From: Ottelia alismoides
Lineage: Eukaryota; Streptophyta; Magnoliopsida; Alismatales; Hydrocharitaceae
NCBI GenBank assembly: GCA_037367405.1
Contig: JAZKJV010002625.1
Coordinates: forward strand, 248,001-312,000
Direction: 5' to 3'
DNA: 64,000 nucleotides
In this document: positions 61,272 to 64,000 of the stretch, piece by piece
Layout of the letters: each line of letters starts with the position of its first letter
How positions within the stretch are numbered: position 1 is the stretch's first letter
Notes under the pieces: model-generated
The model's database searches: none
The model's input: only the letters and a program-made list of their open reading frames with translations
Told to the model about the DNA's origin: nothing
Position numbers and translations under genes: made by a program

Positions 61272-63361
61272 TGATGAATCTCCATTTCATCACCTTTATT
61301 CATTCATTTTGGCTTTAAATCTCTAGTAAAATACATGTATATGTCACTAATTTGCATAAAATAACATTCACATCTTAACCTATAAATATTATGTAAATAC
61401 ATGTATTTAAACCCAAAATGAAAGAATAAAGGAAAATAAAAGAAAAAGTATTGTAAATACTGAATGACCTTAAACCCCAAGACTAAGTCAATACTGACTT
61501 GGTCAACCAAGAGTAAAGTAGGGGGAGATAGGGCCAATGACTGTACAAAAATACTCTCAGAAACCCTAATTTAATTCACTAAAAATATTCATTTTTATAC
61601 ACTTTTATTTATCAGTTTATATACCTCAAATAAATATACTTTCAACATAAAACTTGTATATAATAATGTATAGAAAATACTAAAAATATTTTCCAAAATA
61701 AATCATGTACCAGTCACCATGTACACTCAAATGAAAAACCTGTAAACTGAACTTAAATGATCAATATCTTCTCCATATGAATGTAAGTTGAACTAAACTC
61801 ACATCCATTGTTATTAAAATTAAATTATCTTTTTAATGAAGATGGTTTCATCTGAATTAGAGTTAAGATACAAAAGTCAACTATTTGGGGTACACAAGTA
61901 CTTGTACATCTTTATTTAAGCCATATTCTTTATTGTATATATTTTTAATTTATTTATATTCTTAAATAATTGTATATATTATATAACATACATTAAATAT
62001 ACAAATATAATTAAACCACTTAAGAAGACCAAAAATAAATAAGTAAATAGGAAACCAACAAAGATATAAATACACATAATATATTCAAACTTCGAATGTG
62101 CATAATTATTTTTATACAACTTTGATTCAAATGATTTCTTTTACATTAAAAAATAAAAATATATAGAAAATTATAAAAAAATATTACCATAAATAATTGG
62201 CACAACTTTACTTTTTCTAGTATGCATGCAATCCAAATTTTATATTTGGAGTGTATGAACTCTAATTCTCCAAAACTTACCTTTAAATTTATCATTTTAA
62301 AATCTTGGTATTCTAAAAATACTTTGAAAGTGATCATGTCTCATTTGTGAAAAGATGATTTTGGGACCCATTTTTAGAATGTTTTATGATTTTTCTTTCT
62401 TTTCTACAAAGTCCATTTTAACTCCTTTTCTTTCAATTTCAATTTTATTTTATTAATTGTATATTTTACTTTATATTAAAAATATAAAAGAAACTAAAAA
62501 ATACAAAATCAAAAAGACACAAAAATAGGCCTTTTTCTATACAAGTCAAGCTGACTTTTATTTTATCTTTAGTATTTTTATATATTTTATTTCATAAAAT
62601 TAAAAATCAACAAACATATTTTTTAAGTATCTTATATTATATAATTATTATAAATTATAATTCAGTAATATTATCAACAAGAAAACAAATCTAAAAATCA
62701 TAAAACTCTAAAATGGATATTTTATACATAAAAAACATGTTTTTAGTTTGTATCTTTTATTCAAAACATATTTTGGAAAAGCTTTCTTCTTCAATATTTC
62801 AGATAAAATTATTTTGAGAAAGTTTTGTGTTTTTATTTTTTTTACTTTGAGGTCTCGTACTATCTATTTCATGCATATTTTTATTGGGAAAACTTCTCTT
62901 TTTTGTGATTGGTCCACATAAACCATGAGGACACCCACCAGAATCAAAATTTTTTGAAATAGCCTACTCCCATTGGTGGGTATCCCTTCATCTCATCTTT
63001 CCTTTCTTTTAGAATTTTGACCATGAGTCAACCTTTCCACCACCATCTTCTTTCTTCATTCCATGCAAGAACCCAACAACTCTCTTACACCTTCTTCTGC
63101 CTCGATTAAACCACCTCTAATAGACATCATCACTTCCATTCCTCCACTAAATAAAAAGAGTCTCAACTCCTATTTTTTGAAATCATCCACCATAGTTGCA
63201 AGTGTTCTCTAGCTCTCCATTTTCTTTGTGACAGAGAGGTTGTTGGTGTGGGCCACGAGGAGATCTCCTTTCCATTGGTGTGATCCTTTGGTGTTTGACG
63301 GTCGCTCTAGGCATGTGGTCTCTAATCCCAATAAGTTAACTTTTTCAATTTTATTTTAGCT
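61272..63361 (+). repeat. LTR fragment G (plus strand), 3' end lost
   Basis: It starts TGATGAATCTCCATTTCATC, as in elements B and D, with no polypurine tract before it, so it is a solo LTR or the 5' LTR of an element. The conserved AGACTAAGTCAATACTGAC and AGTAGGGGGAGATAGGGCC blocks lie near 61480-61535. A GTGATTGGTCCA segment is at 62908 and a TATA-like AAATAAAAAG is near 63150. Homology ends near 63.36 kb. Confidence 0.65.
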
Positions 63362-63831
63362 AAGTCTAATTACGATCTATAGGAATAGATAGGTAATTAG
63401 GTGTGGGGACCTTAGCTAATTACATCACAATCACTAAAAATTCCTAAATCTAAGGGCCAAATCCTCGAGAATCAAATAGAAATAAAATGCGATAAATCAA
63501 TGAAAAAGCTGCGAAAAACTGCGGTGAGGTCCCCCAAGTACATCGGTACTCGGTGAAACAGACCCCGAAGTCTAAGTCCAAAGAGTGTATCAGAGTCTAA
63601 TTATTACAATAAGAGAAGTTTTTGCAGAAATAAAACTAATCTATCTAATATAACTGATTTCTCTCTCCTCCTGCTCCTCCTAGATGCGGGATTCTCCAAC
63701 AGAAAGCTGAAGCGTCCCTCGGGCAGTTCCCTCTTGCATAAAAAGCGAAACAAAAAGGTGTCAGATAACATTTATATCAAAGAGATAAAAATAAAATAAA
63801 AGAAAACTGAAAAATGACTACTAAGTCGTGC
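63362..63831 (-). mobile_element. Element H: 5' internal region of a different LTR retrotransposon
   Basis: Sequence inside the primer site of H. No ORF of note; the left boundary with LTR G is approximate and no 3' LTR is seen, so H appears truncated here. Confidence 0.5.
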
Positions 63832-63849
63832 TCCCTGACAACGACGCCA
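63832..63849 (-). promoter_or_regulatory. Primer binding site of element H
   Basis: The minus strand reads TGGCGTCGTTGTCAGGGA, three bases from the LTR end at 63853. It differs from the tRNA-Asp sites of C and D at three positions, so H belongs to another family or is a decayed relative. Confidence 0.65.
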
Positions 63850-63852
63850 TTC

Positions 63853-64000
63853 TGACGGCCTCTCTAATAACTAGAGTTAAGTAACAAAGTAGAAAAAAGG
63901 TCTTTGCGACCCCAATCAATAGGCCGGCTCAATCGAGAAAAATAAAACCACTCAAGAAAAGTCAAGTAATCAAAGAATATAATCGGTTCACTATTTTTAT
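63853..64000 (-). repeat. 5' LTR of element H (partial, runs off window)
   Basis: TGACGGCCTC on the plus strand corresponds to an LTR ending GAGGCCGTCA on the minus strand. Only 148 bp are in the window. Confidence 0.6.

Overview
This window looks like repeat-dense intergenic DNA from a flowering plant nuclear genome. A large-genome monocot is my best guess, because the captured host exons are GC-rich, but the lineage cannot be fixed from the sequence. I found no intact host gene. Most of the window is a nest of related non-autonomous LTR retrotransposons with 3-4 kb LTRs that begin TGATRAA and end TCA. Those elements whose 5' ends are visible carry primer binding sites matching or nearly matching the 3' end of plant tRNA-Asp. 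One element (I) keeps decayed gag and protease segments of the Athila lineage. The others have no recognisable coding region and fit the LARD class (large retrotransposon derivatives). No reverse transcriptase, RNase H or integrase was found anywhere.

Layout. 1-13236: element D, minus strand, 3' LTR cut by the window edge. 13237-17600: fragment and LTR of element B, plus strand, which D interrupts. 17600-32545: element I, plus strand, with gag and protease remnants; a 1.6-kb Pack-MULE (20475-22084) carrying an AGC VIII protein kinase fragment sits in its 5' LTR, and a solo LTR, K (27548-30890), sits in its internal region. 32546-32786 and 42447-43095: low-copy-looking, possibly mitochondrion-derived DNA, split by element C (32787-42446, minus strand, both LTRs, ATGAC duplication). 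43102-43444: a foldback MITE. About 43860-58610: a minus-strand LTR, E, split by an 11-kb Mutator-like element (45381-56353). That element carries fragments of a malectin-like receptor gene and a serine decarboxylase gene, and is itself split by LARD L (46942-56011, plus strand, GCGAC duplication). 58611-64000: microsatellite, small foldback repeats, LTRs F and G, and the 5' end of a different minus-strand retrotransposon, H.

How the parts work together. The retroelements appear to be parasites of an unseen autonomous Athila-like element. They keep the cis signals (TATA box, PBS, polypurine tract, LTR ends), which proteins supplied in trans would act on. Two features stand out. Four elements carry arrays of stem-loop plus polypurine-tract-like modules upstream of the true tract, and U5 carries stem-loops whose pairing persists although their sequences differ. 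The two Mutator-like elements share about 90-bp terminal inverted repeats and perfect 9-bp target duplications. By-eye LTR comparison suggests D is the youngest insertion, then C, then L. All alignments were done by eye; boundaries marked 'about' are approximate.
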